Assembly: GCA_004213955.1 (NCBI GenBank)
Contig: SGZL01000011.1
Location: 1-35,323 of the forward strand
Source of the DNA: Gammaproteobacteria bacterium
GTDB taxonomy: Bacteria > Pseudomonadota > Gammaproteobacteria > Magnimaribacterales > AG-339-G14
Length of the DNA stretch: 35,323 nucleotides
Reading direction: 5' to 3'
The notes below the pieces were generated by a model. The model searched no databases and was not told the DNA's origin. It worked only from the letters and a program-made list of their open reading frames with translations. Shown in pieces: positions 27,460-35,323 of the stretch; position 1 is the first letter of the stretch; every line of letters starts with the position of its first letter. The translations under genes and the position numbers were made by a program.

Positions 27460-29182
27460 AACACTCTAAACACAATAAATTGATATCGAATGGAATCTTC
27501 TGCCTGTTGTGAAAGATTGATCTAATAGGACCAGTTAAGTTTTCGTCAATTAAATTATTAATAGTTATCGGTAAAAAGTCGGAAGCAAATAAGCTTATTT
27601 GATCAAGAAAACTAATCTCTTCCTCTATTAAATCAACGTTGTAATCGTTTAGTTTTGCTAACTGCGCAAGGCGATCAAGAGAATTTCTTTGAGATCCAAT
27701 TTCATCAATTAAACCATTTTCTTTTGCTTCTATTGAAGTCCAGATTTTTCCCTCAGAAATAGTTTTTGTATAATCTTTATCTAAATTTCTCCCATTTGAG
27801 ACAACTTCAAGAAAGTATTCATATGCAGAGTTCACAACACTCTGGATCAATAGCTTTGAATTATCGTCTGGACCAGTTATGAGAGATGGATTAAATTTAG
27901 TTGTGCTAACACCGTCATAATTAATTCCAAAATCTTCCAGACTTTCGTCAAAATCTGGAAGCGCCGTCCAAACTCCAATTGACCCCGTTAACGAGAAAGG
28001 AGAAGCCCATATTTCATCAACATCAGCAGAAATCCAATAACCTCCAGATGCAGCAATATCCGCCATTGAAACGATAATTGGAATCTTTAAATCTTTAAGT
28101 TGTATTATCTCTTGTCTGATGATCTCCGAAGCGAAACCACTTCCACCAGGAGTATTAAGTCTTATTAGCAATCCTTTGTAATTACCTTTTTTTACTTTTT
28201 TTATAAGTCTTGAAAAATGACCACTTGAAAGATTATTGTCAAAAACATCTCCATCAACTATTTCTCCTTTTGCATCAATGATTGCAAGTTTATTTTTAGA
28301 TTCATTTTTTTTAGAAATTTCATGATATTTAGAAAATGTTAAGAAATAATCCCTATTATTATTTAGATTTGATAAATAATTTTCCATATCCTTCCTATTC
28401 ATAATTTTATCTACAAGCCCTAAATCAAGAGCTAGGTTTGAACCTTTTTTATTAGATGAATTGATCAAAGTGCCAATGTTGTCAATGTAGTCTTGAATTT
28501 TTATAGAAATTTCTTTTTCCCTATTTGATGAAACACTCTTTATCCACTCATTCCACAAAGCTGATAGAAACCTCATAGACTCTGATCTAGAATTCTCAGA
28601 CATAGAATCGTTAGTAAATATTTCTGACGCCGATTTATAATCACCCGCAACAAAGGTATTTACATTAATATTTAATTTGTTTAAAGCCTCTTTCAAGTAA
28701 AATCTATAGTTCTTGTAACCCTCTAAATAAACAAGTCCAAATGGATTTAAAATAATTTCATCTGAATAAGAAGCTAATAAATATTGATTTTGAAAATAAA
28801 AATCTCCATAAGTAATTACTTTTTTTCCGCTAGATCTAAAACTATTTAGAGATTCTCCAATTTCATTAGCATCCGTTGCTGAGAGATTCATCAAAGATAT
28901 ATCTATTAAAATAGTTTCTATTTCATCATCTTTCTCAGCAATCTCAATAACGTTTACAATTTCAAAATTGTTCAGGCCAGAATTTTTAGATAAGAAAGAA
29001 GAGTTGATGGATTCTTGTGAGCTAGCATCCAGAAATAGAATAGAATCTTTTTTATTGATTGATTCACCTAAAAAAGGTGTGATAAGTAAAAACAAAAAAA
29101 TTCCCAATAAAAAAATTAAAAAAAATGTATTTATTAATATCTTTCTAAAAAAATCTATCTTATTAAGAATGTTTGTAAACAT
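27446..29182 (-). CDS. sppA: Signal peptide peptidase SppA, 67 kDa type
   Basis: RLNTPGGSGFASEIIRQEI, VSMADIAASGGYWISADVDEIWA, N-terminal domain AGDYKSASEIFTND. Confidence 0.93.
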   Translation of the reverse strand: MFTNILNKIDFFRKILINTFFLIFLLGIFLFLLITPFLGESINKKDSILFLDASSQESINSSFLSKNSGLNNFEIVNVIEIAEKDDEIETILIDISLMNLSATDANEIGESLNSFRSSGKKVITYGDFYFQNQYLLASYSDEIILNPFGLVYLEGYKNYRFYLKEALNKLNINVNTFVAGDYKSASEIFTNDSMSENSRSESMRFLSALWNEWIKSVSSNREKEISIKIQDYIDNIGTLINSSNKKGSNLALDLGLVDKIMNRKDMENYLSNLNNNRDYFLTFSKYHEISKKNESKNKLAIIDAKGEIVDGDVFDNNLSSGHFSRLIKKVKKGNYKGLLIRLNTPGGSGFASEIIRQEIIQLKDLKIPIIVSMADIAASGGYWISADVDEIWASPFSLTGSIGVWTALPDFDESLEDFGINYDGVSTTKFNPSLITGPDDNSKLLIQSVVNSAYEYFLEVVSNGRNLDKDYTKTISEGKIWTSIEAKENGLIDEIGSQRNSLDRLAQLAKLNDYNVDLIEEEISFLDQISLFASDFLPITINNLIDENLTGPIRSIFHNRQKIPFDINLLCLECFKDR

Positions 29183-29222
29183 ATAAGCTTTACTAATTAG
29201 TTAAGGTAAAATTTAAGTACAA

Positions 29223-29663
29223 ATGAGATTATCTTTATTTACTTTTTTCATCTTTTTTACCTTGGGCTGTTCTAATTATGAATTGTCATTCCAAAACAGC
29301 AAAGGAAAAAATTTAAACGATTTAAAAGGAAAATGGACCGTTATAAATTATTGGGCCGATTGGTGTCCCCCATGCATTAAAGAAATACCTGAATTACATA
29401 ACTTAAACAATAACAATTCGAATGTGCAAGTTTTCCTTTTTAATTTTGATAGACTTGAAGGAGAAGAACTGGAAGAGCAGTTACTTAAATTCAACATCGA
29501 TCTTCCCGCCATATTAACCGATCCCAAAGATTATTTTCCAATTGTTTCTCCAGATGCTTTGCCTGTATCTTACTTAATTGATCCTAAGTTAAAACTTTCT
29601 AAGGTACTAAATGGCCCTCAAACAGAATTAAGTATTCTTGAGGCTATACAATTTATTGAATAA
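29223..29663 (+). CDS. TlpA-like thioredoxin-fold lipoprotein
   Basis: Lipobox-like TLGCS; WADWCPPCIKEIPELHNL active site. Confidence 0.88.
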   Translation: MRLSLFTFFIFFTLGCSNYELSFQNSKGKNLNDLKGKWTVINYWADWCPPCIKEIPELHNLNNNNSNVQVFLFNFDRLEGEELEEQLLKFNIDLPAILTDPKDYFPIVSPDALPVSYLIDPKLKLSKVLNGPQTELSILEAIQFIE

Positions 29664-30489
29664 ATAATTCAGGGTTTAATTTCTTATTAAAAAAGAGAAC
29701 TTCAAAGTGAAGATGCGATCCAGTAACTCTTCCAGATTTACCAACTAAACCTATTAATTGACCTTTTGTTACCTGTTCGTTTGCTTTGACTAGTATTTTA
29801 CTTAAATGGGAATAGGAAGATTTGAAGTTGTTATCATGACCGATAAGTATGAATTTGCCTCTATAAAAAAAATTTTCTGATAATAGAATTAATCCATCTG
29901 CAACTGCATAGACCGGTGTGCCAATATCCGCGGCAATATCTAAACCCAAATGAGGATTTCTTTGAACGTTATTAATAAATCTTTTTACCCCATATTCACT
30001 TGAAGTAATTCCCTTCGTTGGAGTTAATAGAGGGAAATCTAAATTAGTTGCATAGTATTCTCTCTCTAAACTATCTATGTATTTTTTTCTCTCTTTTTCA
30101 ATTCTAACCAGATCAACTTTACTGATTTGGTTAAATTTTTTATCAGTGATTTTTATATAAGAGTTCCTAAAAGATTTTTCTTCTATTTGGATACCTAAAA
30201 CTTCAAAGAGTCTTTTATCAGAGTTATATGGTATCGGAGCAATAATCCTTGTGTTATTTCCAATACCACATTCTAAATAATCAATATTTAAAAGATTATG
30301 ATTTATATCATTTTTTATTAAATTTATTATGCCTCCAGGCTCCAAAGCCTGATTAGGAAAATCACATTTATCGGAAAAAAGGGGGATTGAACTACAGTTA
30401 TAAAGAAAAAAAACAAGAAAATAGAAAGATTTAACTTTTAATAACTTTGGAGTCGAATAAAGTTTCTGAAACTTTTGTAGTAATAACAT
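29653..30489 (-). CDS. M23 family metallopeptidase
   Basis: HLGLDIAADIGTPVYAVADGLI, KSSYSHLSKILV, GRVTGSHLHFEVLF. Confidence 0.93.
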   Translation of the reverse strand: MLLLQKFQKLYSTPKLLKVKSFYFLVFFLYNCSSIPLFSDKCDFPNQALEPGGIINLIKNDINHNLLNIDYLECGIGNNTRIIAPIPYNSDKRLFEVLGIQIEEKSFRNSYIKITDKKFNQISKVDLVRIEKERKKYIDSLEREYYATNLDFPLLTPTKGITSSEYGVKRFINNVQRNPHLGLDIAADIGTPVYAVADGLILLSENFFYRGKFILIGHDNNFKSSYSHLSKILVKANEQVTKGQLIGLVGKSGRVTGSHLHFEVLFFNKKLNPELFIQ

Positions 30490-31783
30490 CTCCAGGACTC
30501 ACATCATTTTGATTTCTTATTATCTTACCAGTTTTTTTATTATTGGTTATTGAGTAGCCTCTAGACAAAACATTCAAAGGACTTAAAGAGTTCATCTCTC
30601 CAATTAACCTAGAAAATCTTTCTTTTTTTAATTCGATAAAAGTATCCATAATTTTTAAAAGAATATTTTGATTAGATTGCAATTCTTTTTTACGAATAAG
30701 TATATTCTGTAAGGGACTTAAATTTGATAATTCAGATTTTGAAAGTGCGATATTATTTTTTAATTTAACAATAACTCCCTTGATATTAATATTAAGTAAA
30801 TTCTCGTACTCATCTAGTTTTTGATGATTTTGAAATATTTTTGTTTTTGGATTTATAAGACTCTTTTGAATAATTTTTAATTTATTATCATATCCATTAA
30901 GAACATTCTTAAAATAAGTACCTAATAAATTAGATATCTCAGTAAGTTCAGCAAATTTTTCTAAGTAACTTTCGCTTATAATTTCAGCCGCTGCTGAAGG
31001 GGTAGGAGCTCTTAAATCTGATACAAAATCGCATATTGTAAAATCAGTTTCGTGGCCAATGGCACTTATGGTTGGAATTTGTAATTTAAAAATTTCCATT
31101 GCCAGTTTTTCTGAATTAAATGACCAAAGATCCTCTAGAGATCCACCACCTCTTGCCAAAATAAGTGCGTTAACTTTTTTTAAGTCATTCAATTTTTTTA
31201 CTTGTGTTAGAGCATTTAAAAGACTTTCTTCAGAACCGTCTCCTTGAACCAACGCAGGAATTAAAGTGATATCTATAAGTGGAGCTCTTCTATTGATTAC
31301 ATTTCTTATATCCTGAATTACTGCACCATTCGCAGAGGAAATTACTGCTATATGCTGAGGAAGATGAGGAAGGTTTAATTTAGTTTCTTCATCAAAGAAT
31401 CCATCATTCTGAAGCCTTTTTTTTAGCGCTTCAAAACTTTTTAATAAGACTCCTTCTCCAGCATATTCAATTGAGTCAACTTGAAATTGATACGATCCCT
31501 TTGCAACGTACATTGAAATTGAACCATTTAAAACTACTTGATCACCATCAGATGGTTTCATGTTCGCAGAATTATTTCTAAATCTAAACATTACACACTG
31601 TATTTCAGAATTATCGTCTTTTACTTTGAAATACCAATGTCCTGAATCGTACGATCTAAAGTTTGTTACTTCACCTTGAATCCAAATAGATGAATAATTT
31701 TTTTCTAATAGTCTTTTTGCAGAGTTATTTAGGTCTGATACAGATAATATATCTAAGTTATTTTTTTGATTAGAATCCTGCAT
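30431..31783 (-). CDS. xseA: Exodeoxyribonuclease VII large subunit
   Basis: SVSDLNNSAKRLLEKNYSSIWIQGEVTNF, ALILARGGGSLEDLWSFNSE, SAIGHETDFTICDFVSDLRAPTPSAAAE. Confidence 0.96.
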   Translation of the reverse strand: MQDSNQKNNLDILSVSDLNNSAKRLLEKNYSSIWIQGEVTNFRSYDSGHWYFKVKDDNSEIQCVMFRFRNNSANMKPSDGDQVVLNGSISMYVAKGSYQFQVDSIEYAGEGVLLKSFEALKKRLQNDGFFDEETKLNLPHLPQHIAVISSANGAVIQDIRNVINRRAPLIDITLIPALVQGDGSEESLLNALTQVKKLNDLKKVNALILARGGGSLEDLWSFNSEKLAMEIFKLQIPTISAIGHETDFTICDFVSDLRAPTPSAAAEIISESYLEKFAELTEISNLLGTYFKNVLNGYDNKLKIIQKSLINPKTKIFQNHQKLDEYENLLNINIKGVIVKLKNNIALSKSELSNLSPLQNILIRKKELQSNQNILLKIMDTFIELKKERFSRLIGEMNSLSPLNVLSRGYSITNNKKTGKIIRNQNDVSPGDVITTKVSETLFDSKVIKS

Positions 31784-31822
31784 TAATGCAGTATAAACAA
31801 TTAAAAAAAAATTTTATAAAAA

Positions 31823-32701
31823 ATGAATGATAAAGCTTTTCCAATCTTTGCAACGTGTTTAGGAGGATGCTTAATTGGATTAGCTCCAATTTTTGTAAGA
31901 TTTAGTGAGATTGGACCGTCTTTTACTGGATTTTATAGATTTCTATTTGCTTCATTATTAATTTTTTTTTATGGAATTTTTTTTCAAAAAATAAGAATTT
32001 TTAATTTCAAAGAGCTATTAATTGTTGCAATTCCAGGCTTATGTTTTGGAATAGATATTGCCTTTTGGCACTCTGCAATCACTATGACTTCAGTTGCCAA
32101 TGCAACACTTTTTATAAACACCGCCCCTTTATATGTATGTTTATTTGCTTTAGTTATCTTCAAAGAAAAATTAAATTTTCTTTTTTCTATTGCTCTTATT
32201 TTATGCTTATCAGGAATTCTAATCTTAACAATGTCGAATTCTTCTTTTTCAGGAGATTTATATTCTATTGGTAATCTTTTAGCATTATTTGGCGCTTTTT
32301 TTTATGCTGGGTATCTTTTATCTGTAAATAAGTTATCTGCTAAATATGATATTTTTAATCTTATTTTTTACTCTTCCTTATTTGCTTGTATCCCTTTGGG
32401 AATTGGTAGTTTATTAGAGCTAGACAATCCGTTTCCTCAATCATATCTGGGTTGGAGTAATTTTTTAGGGCAAGCAATTTTTGTACAAATTATGGGACAG
32501 GGATTGGTTGTCTTTGGTCTTTCTAAAATTAAGCCTCAGATATCATCATTGCTTTTATTATTCCAACCAGTAACAGCAACTATATTAGGAGTATATTTTT
32601 TTTCAGAAACTTTATTATTAGGTCAATTCTTTGGTGTTATTATTCTTTTGGTAGGAATTTATTTTGCGGGTTTGAGCGAAAGATTAAATAGGGAAGGCTA
32701 A
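31823..32701 (+). CDS. EamA/DMT superfamily transporter
   Basis: About ten TM segments in two EamA-type halves (GLAPIFVRFSEIGPSFTGFYRFLFASLL; QPVTATILGVYFFSETLLLGQFFGVIILLVGI). Confidence 0.88.
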   Translation: MNDKAFPIFATCLGGCLIGLAPIFVRFSEIGPSFTGFYRFLFASLLIFFYGIFFQKIRIFNFKELLIVAIPGLCFGIDIAFWHSAITMTSVANATLFINTAPLYVCLFALVIFKEKLNFLFSIALILCLSGILILTMSNSSFSGDLYSIGNLLALFGAFFYAGYLLSVNKLSAKYDIFNLIFYSSLFACIPLGIGSLLELDNPFPQSYLGWSNFLGQAIFVQIMGQGLVVFGLSKIKPQISSLLLLFQPVTATILGVYFFSETLLLGQFFGVIILLVGIYFAGLSERLNREG

Positions 32702-34467
32702 TGAGTAAAGAAATGATAAGAATCGCTAATTGTAGTGGTTTTTATGGGGATAAGTTGTCTGTAGCGAAAGATATGGTCGAAGGCGGGCCTATAGACGTAC
32801 TTACCGGAGATTATCTTGCTGAACTTACAATGACTATTCTTTACAACCAAAAAATGAAAAGAGGTGAGGAACACGGTTATGTTGGTACTTTTATAAAACA
32901 ATTTAAAGATGTCGCAAAAATTACTCAAGATAAAAATATAAAAATTGTTACAAATGCCGGAGGCCTTAATCCAAAATCTATGGCCCAAGAAATTACAAAG
33001 GTTGTTGAAGAATTAGATTTAGATTTAAAAGTTTCTTATATAGATGGAGATGATTTAATCCCAGAAATTGATAAATTAACTGATCTTGGTGAAAAATTCT
33101 CAAATTTAGATAAAAATATAGATCTAAAAGAATATTCAAAAAAAGCTATAACTGCTAATGCTTATTTAGGAGCTTGGGGAATAAAAGAGGCTTTAGATAA
33201 TGGGGCAGATGTAGTTGTTTGTCCTAGGGTAACTGATGCAGCAGTTGTAATAGGACCAGCTGCATGGAAGTTTAACTGGTCAAGAGATCAATATGATGAG
33301 CTAGCTGGAGCATTGGCAGCTGGCCACATAATTGAATGCGGAGCACAAGCTACGGGAGGAAATTACTCTTTTTTTCAAGAGGTACCTACATTTGACAATA
33401 TAGGTTATCCCATAGCAGAGATTTATAAAGATGGAAGTTTTGTTATTACTAAACATGAAAATACTGGTGGTTTAGTATCAGTTGGAACTGTCACGGCACA
33501 ATTACTTTATGAAATTAGCTCGCCAGCATATTTAAATCCAGATGTGATAAGTCATTTTGATACCCTTAAAATCACACAAGAATCTAATAATCGAGTTCTT
33601 GTTGAAAATGCCAGAGGAAGTAGTCCAACAAATTCTCATAAGGTTTGCGTTAATTTAGTAGGAGGCTTTAGGAATGGAATTGAACTATTACTTACTGGAT
33701 TAGATATTGAGGAAAAAGCTGAGTTAATTACAGAACAAATTTTTAAATCGGTTGGAGGTAAAGATCAATTTGATAAAGTTGATATTCAATTGCATCGAAC
33801 AGATAAAGAAAACCCTAATTCGAATGAAGAAGCGCAAGCATTTTTGAGAATTGATGTCATGTCTTCCAATCCAGACCTTGTGGGAAGAATTTTTAATGCA
33901 AAAATAGTTGAATTAGCATTGGCAAATTTTCCTGGTTGGACTGGTAGAAGCGGAGTTGTTCCTAGTGGTGCTTTTATTGAATATTGGCCTACTTTGGTTG
34001 ATAGCAAATATATTAAAGAGCGCATCCATGTTGATGACAAAGTCATTGAAGTTATCCCAACAAGTCAATTGGGATTAGAAGAGAAATACTATCAAAAAGT
34101 TCCTTACGTAAATCCTAAGCTTAAAACTGAAGAACTTAGAGAAGATTTTTTTGGAAGGATTTTTGGAACTAGATCGGGAGATAAAGGCGGTTGTGCAAAT
34201 TTGGGCGTATGGGCTAAAACAGAAGATTCCTATTCATTCTTATTTGATTTTTTAACTGTTGAGAAATTAAAAGAACTTTTGCCTGATTTAGAAACATTTA
34301 AAATTGATAGATATGAATTACCCAATATTTTTTCTTTAAATTTTTATGTTCATGGAATTCTTCAGGAGGGGGTATCTTCATCTACAAGAATGGATGGACA
34401 AGCTAAATCTTTAGGGGAGTATTTGAGAGCAAAAAAAATTAATTTTCCTGCACAATTACTAAAATAA
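32701..34467 (+). CDS. AtuA-like (DUF1446) protein with C-terminal AtuA-like ferredoxin-fold domain
   Basis: RIANCSGFYGDKLSVAKDMVEGGPIDVLTGDYLAELTM, TNAGGLNPKSMA, GRVTDAAVVIGP-type segment, C-terminal FGTRSGDKGGCANLGVWAK. Confidence 0.9.
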   Translation: MSKEMIRIANCSGFYGDKLSVAKDMVEGGPIDVLTGDYLAELTMTILYNQKMKRGEEHGYVGTFIKQFKDVAKITQDKNIKIVTNAGGLNPKSMAQEITKVVEELDLDLKVSYIDGDDLIPEIDKLTDLGEKFSNLDKNIDLKEYSKKAITANAYLGAWGIKEALDNGADVVVCPRVTDAAVVIGPAAWKFNWSRDQYDELAGALAAGHIIECGAQATGGNYSFFQEVPTFDNIGYPIAEIYKDGSFVITKHENTGGLVSVGTVTAQLLYEISSPAYLNPDVISHFDTLKITQESNNRVLVENARGSSPTNSHKVCVNLVGGFRNGIELLLTGLDIEEKAELITEQIFKSVGGKDQFDKVDIQLHRTDKENPNSNEEAQAFLRIDVMSSNPDLVGRIFNAKIVELALANFPGWTGRSGVVPSGAFIEYWPTLVDSKYIKERIHVDDKVIEVIPTSQLGLEEKYYQKVPYVNPKLKTEELREDFFGRIFGTRSGDKGGCANLGVWAKTEDSYSFLFDFLTVEKLKELLPDLETFKIDRYELPNIFSLNFYVHGILQEGVSSSTRMDGQAKSLGEYLRAKKINFPAQLLK

Positions 34468-35264
34468 TGATGAATAAAAAAAAATTAACTCTAAATGGCT
34501 TGATCTTTAATGCTACTAAAATTGATGAGGTAAATAATGTTTTATCAATAACCCTTAATCGCCCTGAAAAGAAAAATGCTTTAAACAACGTAATGATGAA
34601 TGAAATTTGTTATGCGTTGGCCTACGCGAAACAAGAGAGATCTATAAGAGTAGTGGTTATAGCTGCTGAAGGAGATATATTTTGTGCTGGAGCTGATTTA
34701 AGAAGAGAAGAATCAGAGTCAAACGTTCCAAAACTAGAAGGCGCTGATGATATTAGTTTGATGTTAAGACATTTGTATAAACCTGTAATTTGTAAAATCC
34801 AAGGTTCTGTCTTGGCTGGTGCGCTTTTAATGGTTACTAACTCAACTCATGCAGTTGCAGTTCAAGAAGCAAAATTTTCTGCACCAGAAATTTTAAGAGG
34901 TTTATGGCCTCATATGGTTATGGCCGGATTATTTAGAGTAATGCCTAAAAGGGCGGGACTAGATTTCGTGATGAGAGGTCAGCCTATAGATGCAAAACAA
35001 GCAAAAGAATGGGGTCTAATAAACGAATTTGTTAGAGCTGAAGAACTAGATGATTGTGTAAACAAACTTTCAGAGGAATTGGCAAGTCTCGCACCTGGAA
35101 CTATGTCATTTGGGTTGGAGGCTTATGAGAAACAGGACGCTTTGGCATTTGACGAAGCTTTGCCTTTTTTGCAAAAACAAATAGCAAAAACTTTTGAAGG
35201 CCCTGATGCCAAAGAGGGCATTGCAGCATTTTTAGAAAAAAGAAAACCTAATTGGGATAAATAA
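34467..35264 (+). CDS. Enoyl-CoA hydratase/isomerase family protein
   Basis: LNRPEKKNALNNVMMNEI, VIAAEGDIFCAGADLRRE, KPVICKIQGSVLAGALLMVTN crotonase motifs. Confidence 0.93.
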   Translation: MMNKKKLTLNGLIFNATKIDEVNNVLSITLNRPEKKNALNNVMMNEICYALAYAKQERSIRVVVIAAEGDIFCAGADLRREESESNVPKLEGADDISLMLRHLYKPVICKIQGSVLAGALLMVTNSTHAVAVQEAKFSAPEILRGLWPHMVMAGLFRVMPKRAGLDFVMRGQPIDAKQAKEWGLINEFVRAEELDDCVNKLSEELASLAPGTMSFGLEAYEKQDALAFDEALPFLQKQIAKTFEGPDAKEGIAAFLEKRKPNWDK

Positions 35265-35269
35265 AAAAA

Positions 35270-35323
35270 ATGAGAGTTCTAGCGCTTGGTGGCAGCGGAG
35301 GAATGGGAAGGTTCTCATCATTT
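35270..35323 (+). CDS. NAD(P)-binding (Rossmann, possibly saccharopine dehydrogenase-like) protein, truncated at window end
   Basis: MRVLALGGSGGMGRFSSF is a GxGGxG-type dinucleotide-binding N-terminus; only 18 codons visible. Confidence 0.5.
   Translation, partial: MRVLALGGSGGMGRFSSF

Noticed and set aside
1-35323. CRISPR arrays, tandem repeats, IS elements or prophage
   Set aside because: None seen on reading; intergenic gaps are mostly under 110 bp and filled by AT-rich spacer.

Overview
The window is a gene-dense, AT-rich bacterial chromosomal segment. It looks gammaproteobacterial and resembles a streamlined marine lineage such as SAR86, but that placement is inferred from gene content and composition only. 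It carries about 38 protein genes and three tRNAs, with almost no intergenic space. Main blocks are: MMPL/RND exporter (5'-truncated) and CoA-transferase; TatD; acyl-CoA thioesterase; MoxR + VWA pair; ABC exporter; a mixed unit tRNA-Ser / LPLAT / csrA / tRNA-Arg / cytochrome P450 / tRNA-Val / coq7; SOS-type umuDC behind a palindromic LexA-like box; pyrB; HNH; DsbD-like and YqgE/AlgH; nadA-nadC; a lipoprotein of unknown function; recX-dnaX-recR-dcd; purM-purN-DUF3108; DUF2066-PgsA-like-Hda; SppA; TlpA-like; M23 and xseA; EamA; AtuA-like + enoyl-CoA hydratase + a truncated NAD(P)-binding gene. I see no CRISPR array, IS element, prophage or obvious defence island. The observations most worth checking are: (1) an A10 slippery run in dnaX exactly at the end of the clamp-loader core, with stops a few codons away in both other frames, suggesting a gamma/tau two-product gene; (2) a csrA gene missing from the ORF track, with a TTG start and GGA-rich Shine-Dalgarno; (3) a P450 gene wedged between two tRNA genes; (4) a UmuD homologue with Val-Gly instead of Cys/Ala-Gly at the predicted self-cleavage site.
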